Assembly: GCA_018257865.1 (NCBI GenBank)
Contig: JAEUBA010000047.1
Coordinates: 182,722 to 246,721, forward strand
DNA: 64,000 bases
From: Stereocaulon alpinum
Taxonomy: Eukaryota > Ascomycota > Lecanoromycetes > Lecanorales > Stereocaulaceae
Direction of reading: 5' to 3'
Shown here: positions 10,314 through 21,284 of the stretch, piece by piece
Numbering within the stretch: the first letter of the stretch is position 1
Layout of the letters: the number at the start of each line of letters is the position of its first letter
Made by a program: the position numbers and the translations under genes
Notes under the pieces: generated by a model
Seen by the model: the letters and a program-made list of their open reading frames with translations, nothing else
What the model was told of the DNA's origin: nothing
Databases searched by the model: none

Positions 10314-12040
10314 TTAAGCACCACCACTAGACTTCATGAACAATTTCTCTCTCTTCATGAGGAGGCTTAGTACAATAGTAAGCGCCCCAGCCGCCATATC
10401 CAATATCGGAACATTCTTCATTCCACGCAATATAGCATGCAATACTTCAGCCTGAACCTTAACATCCAAACTCTTGAGGAACTTCGATCCCGCACCCGCA
10501 ACAGCAGCTTGGATCTGCTCTACAGGAACATTATGAAGGATGACGGCAATGCCATTACTCGCGTGGTTAAGGAAGACTGTATTTGCGATTGCCAAAGCCA
10601 AGGGAAACCGCCAAGTTGTGCGCAGCTGATAAAGCCGATTGCTACTGGAATCTGTTCTTGGCCGACTTTAGCTTGAGCGACGGAGAACGAGGCTTGGAGG
10701 AATGCGCCGGCGCCGATTCCCGTGAGGACGGTGTAGCCATACACGGAGAAGTCGGAGGATGATTCGGGAATGGTGTAGAGCAGGGCTTCGCCGATGACGG
10801 AGAGTATGCCGCCGAAGAGGTACCAGGGCGAGTAGTAGCCTGTAGAGGACATGATAGCGCCGTTGGCAATGACTGTGGGGACCATGACGCAGACGAAAGG
10901 GATGAGATGCACGCCGGCGCCTATGGCGGAGGAGTTGCGGCCAGATTGGAAAAAGAAGGGTATGAAGTAGATCGGGATTAATGTTAGTGTGGTGGCAGCG
11001 GCGGTGGGCGAAGACGAGGATCATAGCGCGGGACTTAAGGAATTCGATGGGGAAGATGCGGCGGTCTTTGGTTGTGGCAATTGTGAAGATTTGTTGGATG
11101 CCGAAGAGGATGAAGCCGACGCCGGATATGACGAATAGGCCAATTATGCGGCCGCTGGACCAGGCGTAGACTATGCCGCCAAAGTTGATTGCCTTGACGC
11201 CCGAGACGAACGCGCAGCAGATTAGTATGGCGCCAATGTAGTCAATTTCGGCGAAGCGTTTGCGCTGCGATACGCCTGGGCGGGGTTTGTGACGCGGGAG
11301 GTAGAGGAACAAGCCTGGTGCAAGGGCGGCTCCGACGCAGAGGTTGATGTAGAATGCCCATCTCCATCCGGCGCTGGAATTTGTAAAAGCGCCACCAACG
11401 ATAGGACCTAGGACCTAGAACACAATTAGCCAAGTCATTCTGCGACAGGAGATGTGGTTTTTACGGTTACAAGACCCCATGTGAGACCGGTCAGTCCAAT
11501 GGATAGAGGTCTCTCATGCTCTATCGTAAAGCAGAGTCATGACACCGCAGTACATGCCGACGCCTCCTAAACCACACAGCGCACGGCCAAAAATAAGTAC
11601 GTTTCATCGTGTTGGATGCACCACAGATCGCTGATCCAGCTTCGAATAGGAAGACATTGACGAGATACAAGATCTCAGCATCGAATTGAGCGTACATCTT
11701 AACCCTAATGTTGGTCAGTCGATGGCTTGTATTGATGATCATAGATCGTAGCTCACCAGACCAGGTTTTTTCCCGATGCAGCCACTAGGAAGGCCACTGA
11801 AAGCCAGGGTAATTTGTTGACTTCTCCAAAACGCGCGAAGAGTAAGGTAGATGCTAGAACTGAAAAGACTGCAACCGCCCACCTGATGCCATGTACATTT
11901 CGAGGAGAGGGAGCGTTGTCCGATACAGCTACATCTTTCTGCGCATAGGCCACATCACCATGATCTGAACTTTGTGAGGAGTTGAAAGGAGTCCCTGCAT
12001 CCTGTGCTGTAGCAAAAGGAAACCAATTTGTTTCCCTCAC
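10314..12040 (-). pseudogene. Broken DHA2-type MFS drug:H+ antiporter
   Basis: Conceptual pieces across three frames give a 14-TM DHA2 transporter in order: FGEVNKLPWLSVAFLVAAS, YAQFDAEILYLVNVFLFEAG, IFGRALCGLGGVGMYCGVMT, IGLTGLTWGLVT, GPIVGGAFT-WRWAFYINLCVG, then later helices to the stop at 10314. Two introns (near 11700-11750 and 11415-11475) keep GT, branch and AG sites. The frame is broken near 11600 (an extra A after NTM), near 11520 (several bases lost after MTLL), near 11007 (an extra C after LVFA) and near 10597. In addition, the conserved segment expected between TM1 and FGEVNK, around the ALDNTIV motif of the family, is absent at about 11830. So many independent lesions argue for a pseudogene rather than sequencing error. 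In life such pumps sit in the plasma membrane and export toxins or drugs. Confidence 0.85.
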
Positions 12041-13287
12041 TTTTTTCTACATGATCCTGGGGATTATCATGTTGGTGCACCGCCATTGGCAGAACTAGTC
12101 CAGAAATTCAAAGCGGCAGTAAAGATAAGGGTTCGAACGAAATTTTGGGTTAATTGCAAAGAGTTTAGTAGCACAGCATAGAATTCTTACTGCAGAGCAC
12201 TGAAAGGGTAAGATATAGTGTAATATAAGTTTTTAGATCGAAGTATGAAGCATAATATGATAAATTGAACGGACATCCGGATTCGTTCATAACGGACGTT
12301 GTAATTTGCGATTATTTGACGGCCTAAAAGAGGTGACATTAGCCGAGAGAAAAGCCAATGGAATCGCATTTCGCACAAGACCATGCTGCCCTAGTAAGGA
12401 TCTTCGTGCACTGACTGCGTCGCCGATATCTGATTTTGTCTTACCCGGTGACCGATAGAGTAGACTCGTCCTGTTTGACGTCCTATCTGACCAATGAGTC
12501 GTTGTGAGAACCTAAGAGCCTCGACGGCTGGTGGCCCCATTTCCTGTTTTGGCGGGATCTAGCTGGGGCTCTCGGATGAATAGGACGAAACGCGGACGTG
12601 CTTCCTGCGGAACCTGATGCCTAAGAATGACCAGCATTATGAGATGAGAGTAGGTTAGCGCGCCACGAAAGACTGCGAACATCGCGACGATGTAAAAGGA
12701 CGTAGAGATGTCTTCCCCGGGTCAGCAGTGGCCCTACACTTTAGAGACCCCAATCTTTCAAGCTACCAGAGAGGACAATGAGCAAGCATTAAGAAATAAT
12801 TTCCAGATGAATTCGGTATTCTATCAGGGATCTTATAAGTGGAAAGCTTGGTAAGTCAGCACCAGCGGACTCGTCAGGGACACAATAAAGTTCATGTGTT
12901 TGCAGGCGGAGCAGCGCCCCCAAGCGAGTCCCCTAAGCGAGCCTCTCAAGCTGATTAGCGCCTAATCTGTGGAGGATCATGGGGTGACTCGGGGGCCTTT
13001 TTTCGGTCCCTGACAAGGCGGAATGAAGCTTGTTTGTATAGTAGCGCCAGCTAGGGCTTGGCGCTCACACTTGACATTTCAATATCCATTGCTCTCACTG
13101 TCTCACCATCTTGACCGTGTTCGTTACTACTGTGAATGAGGGCAAAGAGGCAGAGGCGAGTATTACCATGTGAAATCCTGAAGTGTGCATTCCACAAGAT
13201 CAGAGGCGACAAACTTCAATCATTGTACTCATAAGCAGCCCTCAGAAATTCCTGGTGTCTGCAAGTCGGACAAAGAGCCAGATACAC
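12041..13287. other. Intergenic, no gene seen
   Basis: No open frame of interest on either strand. A 9-bp inverted repeat GTCAGGGAC (about 12875) / GTCCCTGAC (about 13006) encloses roughly 120 bp of GC-rich sequence. That could be the ends of a small non-autonomous element, but no target duplication is evident, so I do not call one. Confidence 0.4.
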
Positions 13288-14376
13288 TTACTCATCCGAC
13301 CAATCAATGAAAGTATCCCAATTGATCAAGTCCGTCGGATCTGTTGAGATGTAACTTTCAACATTTTGGTTCTCGGTCTGCGAACCCGTGGGTAGAGCCA
13401 AGTCGTTGGTCTGTGGGTAGAGATCTGCTGTGTGAGCTGTGTTTTGGGTCGAGGGTACCACGACGGCTTGATCGGAAAGGTCTCCAGTGTCGCCGGAAGC
13501 TACTGACGGCATCTCCAGTTGAACCTGTGACGTTACGAACATTGGTCGAGCGACTGCGTGGCCGTCTACTAGAGCTGGGTCTAGGGGGGTTGGCTGTGGG
13601 ACTCTGTGCACTTCGCCACCAGAGCCCTTTAACTCTAGGGAGCGCTGCATTGTTGATGATCCAGTTATGTGAGAGTCGAAAACACGAGGAGATTGCGGTT
13701 GATGGATTATCGCCGCCCTGACGTTAGCGCTGATCTGACATAGTCTTCTATGAACATCCGTATACTTATTGAAATCGGCAGACTGCAAGTCTTCCCAAAT
13801 GTTAATCGTCTCCAGGAAAAATCTGATTCTCTCAACGACGGAGAGCGGTCCTATACCTACTAATGAGCCTGGTGTGACCAGGGGAGGATCCGATAAAGAA
13901 AGAATATCTTTGAATGCAACATTGCCGGACTTTAGGATAGTGTTGTCAACCACATGACTGATCTCCGTCACCATATCTTCGTACACATTAGCTTTCAACG
14001 AAGGCAGCTTGTCAACATAGTCCTGGATTGTCTTAGAGCGCGTTTGAGTGCCCACTGCCACTGAAGCGTTGATCCTCCCTTGTGTGCGGAGCAAGTGGTT
14101 CAGTAAATGCCCCATGTAGTCAAGACGCTTCTCTTGCCAGAGTGCATGCCTCGCGACGTTTTCAAGCCAACTGCTAACGACTATGCTTCGAATAGTCTTA
14201 GGCGACGCATACAGGTCTGTAAAGACCGCCCCGTGCTGTTGCAGGATGCAGCGATTGAGTTCTACCCAGCGAAGTTGTACATCCACGAGATCAAGCAGAG
14301 ACTGTAAGTGTTTTTCTGTAGGATCTGTAAGCATTATGGACACCTGCCCGAGGTTCGGAAATATATTGGAGACCAT
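13288..14376 (-). CDS. Unrecognised family protein, copy B
   Basis: The 362-residue single-exon gene is homologous along its first 220 residues to the plus-strand gene at 8324 (see that entry for matched segments). It also shares a PGSLVGIGPLSVVERIRFFL-type region aligning with PGVLMSRYMNLNPVKRREVF. It lacks the 19-20-residue repeats of copy A. Instead it has a Ser/Thr/Gln-rich linker and ends in an acidic-aromatic tail (DLINWDTFIDWSDE) that resembles transcriptional activation segments, although no DNA-binding domain is visible. The opposite orientation and the intervening MFS pseudogene suggest an inverted duplication or an old inversion. Function unknown. Confidence 0.62.
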   Translation of the reverse strand: MVSNIFPNLGQVSIMLTDPTEKHLQSLLDLVDVQLRWVELNRCILQQHGAVFTDLYASPKTIRSIVVSSWLENVARHALWQEKRLDYMGHLLNHLLRTQGRINASVAVGTQTRSKTIQDYVDKLPSLKANVYEDMVTEISHVVDNTILKSGNVAFKDILSLSDPPLVTPGSLVGIGPLSVVERIRFFLETINIWEDLQSADFNKYTDVHRRLCQISANVRAAIIHQPQSPRVFDSHITGSSTMQRSLELKGSGGEVHRVPQPTPLDPALVDGHAVARPMFVTSQVQLEMPSVASGDTGDLSDQAVVVPSTQNTAHTADLYPQTNDLALPTGSQTENQNVESYISTDPTDLINWDTFIDWSDE

Positions 14377-14936
14377 CGCGCTTGGAATGCTAGAGCGAGC
14401 CGTGTCAATTGTCCTAAATCTGATATGAACTTCACATTTTCTGTCATAACGAGTACGGCAGAAGTCTTCTTATAACACCAATGTCGACCTGCTAGAACGA
14501 TGACTCAAATGTCAACAGCAACTAGATGTTTGGTCAAGAAAAGCAGACTAAGATCGATCAATCTTTCAGCGCAAACTGCGACGCCACAGGCCGCATGAAC
14601 ATGACTTTGAGATATGATGATGGATCCTCGGGTTTGCTTCTTCCACGTTCGTGGCGTGAAGGTTTGAAGCACATCTATCAGCGAAGTATTGCATGTACAA
14701 GTCGCGAGACAAGGCTGACTAATCCGACACGTCACCAACGCGTCAAGATCATTCGAATACGTTTGCTCTGACCATATACTACTTTAAGCTTATACGCAAA
14801 TCCCGGTCTGACCATCGCCGTTTTGAGGGAGCCTTAAAAGAGCGTAGCCCTATCGGGACTAGCTCTATCGGTCGTCTACTGGGAGTATGTATGGCCCATT
14901 CCGAGGTGTCTGACTCTTGGTAAGCTCTGTCCCTCT

Positions 14937-15482
14937 ATGCGATCTTCCTATCCGTATCGGCTAACAACTCCGCGAGAAGTTCGACGTGAACCAGACTGCA
15001 AGCTCCTCCTTGATCCACAAGTCGCGTCCTTAGGCCACAATAATGACGACGAAGGGCTTGATACCCTGTGTCTTGAAGACGAATACCAGGGCAATCTCTA
15101 TGAGCACAACTACAATGACTCGGACTCGGATCGGTACGTACACATGGGCTGGAGCGATGATGCGGAGGACGGGGACAGCAAGGAGGAAAACATGACGGAA
15201 GCGCAGATGCAAGCGTTGAAAGTCGCTGGACTCATGCCTCGTGAGGGAAAGAAGCCAGAAGACAAGCGGGCCCACGGAAGGTCGCTAATAAGGGGCCGGC
15301 CGACTCACAGGGCACAATCTTGCAAGTTGTTGTTTTCGAGAGTAAGAGCGCAGGTCTGCCTCGCCCACAATTCGAAGGCGACACCTGTTACCCAGGTTGG
15401 TTTACTTGGAGGGAATATCCCGCTGAAGCCGGATCACACAGAGAGGGTGAAAGGACTCGAAGTAGCAGTTGCCGGCAATTGA
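14937..15482 (+). CDS. Hypothetical acidic protein
   Basis: A 181-residue frame with an acidic centre (YNDSDSDRYVHMGWSDDAED, then KEENMTEAQMQALKVAGLMP) followed by a basic stretch. The central part reads like protein, whereas the C-terminal 60 residues look like chance translation, so the real gene may be spliced after about 15280. No family or localisation signal is recognised. It is alone between a minus-strand gene and the next minus-strand gene. Confidence 0.3.
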   Translation: MRSSYPYRLTTPREVRREPDCKLLLDPQVASLGHNNDDEGLDTLCLEDEYQGNLYEHNYNDSDSDRYVHMGWSDDAEDGDSKEENMTEAQMQALKVAGLMPREGKKPEDKRAHGRSLIRGRPTHRAQSCKLLFSRVRAQVCLAHNSKATPVTQVGLLGGNIPLKPDHTERVKGLEVAVAGN

Positions 15483-15725
15483 GTGGCCACCAACGGGGCC
15501 CTCTAGACTCCTTCCTGTGCTATTAGTGGCCATCTTGACTTATGGAACGATTCAGGATACCGAGAGTATCTGTCTATGTGGACACGTAGTTTCAGTGAAT
15601 GGCTCTAAGTTCAGCTTATGGCCTTGGAGGCACTACACGGGATATGGAAGAGTATACACAAGATGGCTTATACGGAAGGGAGTGACCGGTACATTCTAAG
15701 GAGCGCCTAGCAGAAGCAACAACAA

Positions 15726-16784
15726 TCAAAGCTGACTTGACATCCAACCGTCGTTCGATGAAGGCCCATCCTCGCCAATAGCCTTCTCAGCTAGTATATC
15801 ATCCACCAGCCTCCAGATCCTTCTTCGATTCCTAAACCCCATGGCAAGATCATCAAGTACAGCTCCTGGCTCATGTATCTCCACCTGCGCGAGTTGACGG
15901 ACGAGCAACTCCCAGTTCCACGGTTGACCTTCGGCTTTGGCCGCGTCTTTGAGTGTAATGGCCTTCTCGTCGAGGTCCCACAGCCATGGCAAATAGCACT
16001 GAGTCAATGCTTCGCGCCATGTATTTGGAGCGACCTCAAACTCACACTCTAGGCCTATTTCTTGTATTGAAGGAAGCTGGGCTTGATCGCATGTTATGAA
16101 AGTATGATCGCCCACAGGCATTGTCTGGAGGTGACATAGTAGTAATGTAGTCAGCCCAGGAACGTCTTCGGGATCTGCTTCGAAATGCTGCCAACAGTCA
16201 GCACAGCCTGGACCAAAGGGCACAAATACCCTACATCGGACTGGAACTTCTCCTCTGGTTTATCACCCGGCATCCAAACAAGTTCCTGAAAACGTCCAAT
16301 ATTCGAATGTTCCAGACCGCTTTGAATATTGAAGATAGGAAATATGGTTTCGGCTTTAGCTCTTTCAAAGCGAGCTTCTAGAACACGCCAAAGGTGCTTC
16401 ATCCTGTCTTCAACGCTGACATGACAAGTGGAGAACACTCGTTTGGCAATTGATATGCACTTGGCATGGCACGGGATATAGAGAGCTCTAGGTTGCGGCA
16501 TCAACGCAACGTCGCACGCGGTTATGGCTTCCTCAGTCTCTGAAAGCTCATGGTATGGTCCGCCCTGATTTTTGGCTGGAAGCTCACGAATTAAAAAATC
16601 CGGGAATGAGGTTTCCATATGCAGGAGCACTACCTGCCAAAGCCAGTCGATAGGGCCGTACTATTTCCACTTGTTAGTATGCTTGTCTAATTTGATCGAG
16701 TGGAGAAGGCGCACTAACACGATATTCCTCGATTGGACCACCACAGATACAACAGAACATTGTGCAGTCTTGTCTGAACATCAT
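15726..16784 (-). CDS. F-box-associated-type protein with CxxCGGP start, three exons
   Basis: Join on the minus strand: exon 1 16784-16719, intron 16718-16661 (donor GTTAGT, branch ACTAAC), exon 2 16660-16235, intron 16234-16188 (donor GTAGGG, branch GCTGAC), exon 3 16187-15726. The phases match, giving 317 residues. The product starts with MFCCICGGPIEEYRYGPIDW, like the zinc-ligand-style start seen in many uncharacterised fungal F-box-type proteins. It continues with YIPCHAKCISIAKRVF and HLWRVLEARFERAKA, and after the second junction with HFEADPEDVPGLTTLLL, the family's usual 'F-DP-E-P-LT' piece. Members often act as ubiquitin-ligase adaptors by annotation, but I see no clear F-box here. The frame is intact. 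Confidence 0.72.
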
Positions 16785-17905
16785 AGTCGCGCTGGTATAA
16801 ACCTCCACGTGGGTTCGTGGGTGAAAGATGGATTTGAAGGGCGACGGTAGATCTTCGAAAGCTTAGACCGGCCAGAAATAGATACAGCAGCAGCGCTCCG
16901 TCTCCGGTAAGCTGAGTCTTATCCAATGACAATTTAGAGATGGAAGCAAACGTGCAAAGATTCCACATGATCAAAGATTTACGGCAGAGGACGGTTATCG
17001 GGAAGAGGCGCAGTGTCTCATGTGGCTATGATAACACTGTCATTTCGAGTATCGAAACGTGGGGGATCAGCCTTCCGGTGGCTGATGTGGCACAACGGCA
17101 ACTCCCGGTTTCGCCATCGAGACATCTGAGGTCAATAGACAGGATTCGACAGCAGACCGTCTATAACGCGTAACCGTCACGAGCTCGCTTTAGGCTTGTC
17201 ACAACCGGGCATGGTTTCTATGTGTCCAAATCAGCCTCGATAATCGCACCACAGTACGATGGAGGGTTCGTCTACTGCCCTTTGCACAGCATGGGTTGAG
17301 TCATGCGGCTCCTGCTCTGTTCCCAGCGTTACACTTGGGGATTTTAATCCTTTCAGGTCTCGTTTCAGCTCTTCCTTCTCTCGGTTCCTCGGTTTGTCTA
17401 TGCCATCAATTCGTGATCGCTTGTTTCAAGACCCCGCCTTATTCTGGATCTGCTTTGTTCGAACGGTGGCCAGTAACTTTAACGATCGCCTAACAGTCGA
17501 TGCCGCAGTCAGTGAGCATAGTCGGGTCTCATGACTCTTTCAGACTCACGATCTCGAGCTATATCGGAAATGTAGCCTCGCCAGTTGATACGATGCAATA
17601 AGCACCGCTTGTGGCAGCTAGTAGACCACGCAATTGTTCTTGAATTTTTGAACGTTGAGAGATGGATGCTTGCCTAGGTAGGATCAATACACGCAAGCTT
17701 GAGACACCACACCACTCCCTACGGAGCAGATCCTTCGGTTTGTGGTATTGGAGAGGAATAGGTAATCCTGTTGGTCTATTGAGGTCACGTATGCTGTTAC
17801 GAAATGTGATGTCTATAAACGTTGCCTTTCCCTACTGCAGTTCTTCGGCGTGTCCTCCTTTCGTATTTTCTCCAAGACAAGTGCTGGGCTATTGTCTTTA
17901 CAGAT
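16785..17905. other. Intergenic, no gene seen
   Basis: Short overlapping frames on both strands lack family features. The segment probably holds the promoters of the minus-strand gene to the left and of the large secreted gene starting at 17906. Confidence 0.45.
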
Positions 17906-20900
17906 ATGCTCCTTCTTCACTTTTGGCCAGTCATTGCTGTACTGCAGCTTGGTGAATCTCAGTCCATATTACTGTCCACTAGCACGCCCAGTAATGGACA
18001 ATTACCGTCACAGTCCGTCATCGTAAGTGGTGGGAGCCGGCCTCCGTCACCTACACCTTTGAAATGGTCTTATGTGTGGCAAGGCGGCTCAGAGTGAGTA
18101 CTTCATACTGTCCCTACTTACTCACCAGTGCTAACGAGGCTATTCCTAGTATGTCCCAGCCCAAGCCGAGCGATTTAGGCGCGATACCAGCTTCTGGTGC
18201 CCCAGATACTCAAGCCGGAACTACACCAAGCACTCCCAGATCAGATGTATCATCTATTTCAGTTGCCGTCATGGGCGATACGAGTCCTATCACTTCAATC
18301 ACGGTGGCATCGCTCAGTACAAGGCCCAGCGGACAATTCGCACCTACGAGGTCCAGCTCGGCCTTGCTAGGTACTAGGCAGCTGCCTGCGCCTGGACATA
18401 ACCGTGGTATTATCGAATCCTCCTCAACATCGCGCGAACCCAATGTCTTATTCCCATCATCCAGCACTATCACGCCATTAGCAGACTTTATGTTACTGCC
18501 GAGTGGGATCAGAATCGATCCCAGCAGTACCACGGCTTCCAGCGAAGGTGTCATATTTGGCGGCTTGCTCTTTGCCCTCTCAGAAAGCATTCAGGGCGTT
18601 GACCTGACTGTGCCTACCAACAAGGCGGAAATTTTACACGAAGTTGACAACACAATTGTCAAAGCCGAGAATCTTTTTGGTGACCTTGGCGGTATTGATT
18701 CTACAGGCTCGTGTAATGGAGGTAGCAAGGCTAGGAGGCTCGCAAACCCTTTCACGAGCCTCGTAAATTTGGCTGGAAACATCTTGAACATCATTGGATG
18801 TGCTGACGAGATTTTGAAATCGTTGAAAGACAACCTGGATAAAGACACGCCTAACCCAAACTTGACGGACGAACTACTCGGAGACCTGGGTACGCTGGCT
18901 GGTGAAACTGATCCTGCTAACAAATCAGGCAAGAATTCATTGCAGAATTCTGGTACAAGTGAAAGATCATCACCATCTTCGACCGCTCCTTCATCTACTT
19001 CTTCAAGCTCCACATCCTCTAACTCTGGTACTGGGTGCGCAGGATGTTGTCCAACGGACGTTTTTGAACTCCCGACGACTGGTACGCCAGCTATCATTCC
19101 TGCACCGACTGACGACTACGCATTGAAGAAGAGGGCAATGCCCGGACGATTCCATCATTTAGCGAAACGGAAGCCTGCAAGGCCGATTGAAAGCATCAAC
19201 AAATGCAAGCTAAGGACTCCCATCGATTGGCAAGTTGCGACACCAACGTATCCCGGAGGGTTTGAGTTCTATACTTCGGAAACACAGGGGCAGCTTGGCG
19301 GCCTTACGACGATCTCACGGTACTATAGAAGTACTAATGTCGGTGCGCCAGCATGTACACCGACCATTACCCGGCTCAACGCCAAAGAATGGACCTACGA
19401 ACAAAGTGGCAATGTACCAGGGAACGACGTAATTACCGTTGATCATGCGTATGAAAATACTTTTTTGACAGGATTCATGCAAACCATTATCGACCGACTA
19501 GATGGGGTCACATGTAATGATGCGAATAAAATGTTCTTTGACACCGAAGGTTGTGTGGACAATCGTCTGGAGCCAATATTCAGCTCCTTGGCTAGCCTCA
19601 GAAATCCCGACTTCATTGCTATGTCTCAGTGGCTGAATGGAGATGCAAAAGCCTATGTGAGTAGTACTGCGCGTCCTCATCTTCAGAATGTGAAATATCC
19701 TATAGTTTGTCCAATTATGCTGACCACAGATTTAGGTTCTTGGGCCAACATTTGACCCTCAACTCGGTGGATCCTTCAAGCCCGAGTCGAAAGTCAAGAA
19801 AGGCGACAATTGGTCAAAGGCGGTAGAGAAAATAGAACACAAGCTAAGATTGGCGCAAGTCTTAGTGGGCGCTGCTCAAATAATCAACGCCGATGACACA
19901 ATCGCTCGAATGCAGAGAACCAACAACCGCATTTACGTGGCTTTGTAAGTACTCTCTCCCTGTATAGTCCGCTCCTCGAGCAATACTCACTATGCGCAGC
20001 CAGACACTCGACACTTATCTTAGCCAGCATCCTGACCTTCCGAAATCGAATTTTGGTTGGGCTACTCGTTACAAAAGATATATGGACAATTACATCAATT
20101 ATAGGAACGGCGCTACAACAAGTATACTGCCAAGCCTACTCGTAAATATAGGTGCAGACCTGGTATTCGCCAACAACAATGTCAGAGGCAAAGTGCAGTC
20201 TGATTGGGACCAATGGAACAACCTGTATAATTCCCTCAAGACGTACTATGGCCAAGGTGGCGCCGGCGCCAACGACTTAGCTTGGTCGATCAATTGGGAA
20301 TGGAACACTAACAACGTCAAGCGCGAGGAATTAGACAACACCATTGCGAAACGTCAAGCGTGTTCACAATCAACCAGCTCTACAATTACGACATCGGATA
20401 TCGGCTCAAGTTCCATCACCACACACCCTGCCACCACTATCGCTCCTCCAAGCACTACACAAGGCTTCAATGCTTCGTTCGACTGTATGCCAATAAGATC
20501 TACAGACCTGTGGCAACTTCAAATGGGCGGAGGCTGTAGGGGAGTCGACTATTGCCGCTGCAAACATTTCGGCGGCGTTGTGAAAGTCTCAGCCTCCACT
20601 ACCACGAGCGTCATTACAGGTACTCTCAGCGCCAGTTCAAGTGGCGGCTCACCGATCACCACCATGTGGACCGTTACTCGCCCTGACTGTGGCTACATTA
20701 CAACCCAGCCAACAGCCAATGATTGCCCAGTTGATAGCCAGCTCTTATCCATTTCTCAAATTGACGCCTCATTTGCGTCAGTTTCCTTAGTATCACTTAC
20801 GTCGGCCTCTTTGGCCTCGGTCTCGTCGGCCTCCAAGGTGAACGCAGCGCAACCCACAGCCTCGGGACAATGCTTTCCCTATCACGACGTCAATGATCTG

Positions 20901-21284
20901 AAAATCTTAGCCCCAGATGTCAACAGCGCTTGCGCAGGCACTAACCCCACGTGGGGGATGGCGTCAGCCCTCGAACCTGGATCCGCTGCTGATAGCAATG
21001 TTGTTCACACTGGTTATACATTGGATGCTAATGCGCCGCCCGAATGTCAGGATCTCTATAAGGACGGCCATTCAGATTATGTGACCTTGCTGTGTTCGGC
21101 ACCGCTAAATCAATTGGTCAACGATTGTCCGTACAATGGAGGTAGTATTAGCAATGTCTGTGGGCAGTGGTGGATTCAGACGTGCCCGTTGGAAGAGAAA
21201 TGTCAAGTTGGTTGTCCTGGCGGTGGGTTTGATGTGGGTGATAAGAGGTGTGGGAAAACGTGGCCGCCGCCACCGGGCGGATGA
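17906..21284 (+). CDS. Large secreted multi-domain protein with Kex2 sites, four exons
   Basis: Exons 17906-18093, 18150-19656, 19736-19944 and 20000-21284 total 3189 nt, 1062 residues. All three introns (56, 79, 55 bp) have good donors, CTAAC or CTGAC-type branch sites in the first two, and matching phases. MLLLHFWPVIAVLQLGES serves as a short secretion signal. A Ser/Thr/Pro-rich region follows to about residue 385, then a dibasic LKKR and an LAKR site. Next comes a domain running from a CKLRTPIDW start through TVDHAYENTFLTGFMQTIID, GVTCNDANKMFFDTEGC, LGPTFDPQLGGSF and NNRIYVAFQTLDTYLSQ. A third IAKR site sits near residue 750 and a Cys-rich C-terminus follows. The middle domain resembles accessory regions found beside or behind fungal GH18 chitinases, but no DxxDxDxE catalytic motif is present. 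Release as several peptides by Kex2 is inferred. Confidence 0.78.

Noticed and set aside
12869..13016. Possible MITE bounded by GTCAGGGAC / GTCCCTGAC
   Set aside because: Arms are only 9 bp, no target duplication is seen and no second copy occurs in the window.
8324..16784. A biosynthetic gene cluster around the transporter
   Set aside because: Only one (broken) transporter; no synthase, oxidase or pathway regulator is recognisable nearby.
18210..19097. Long antisense frames of 126 and 168 residues
   Set aside because: Shadows of the large secreted gene, whose splice phases and domains are consistent on the plus strand.
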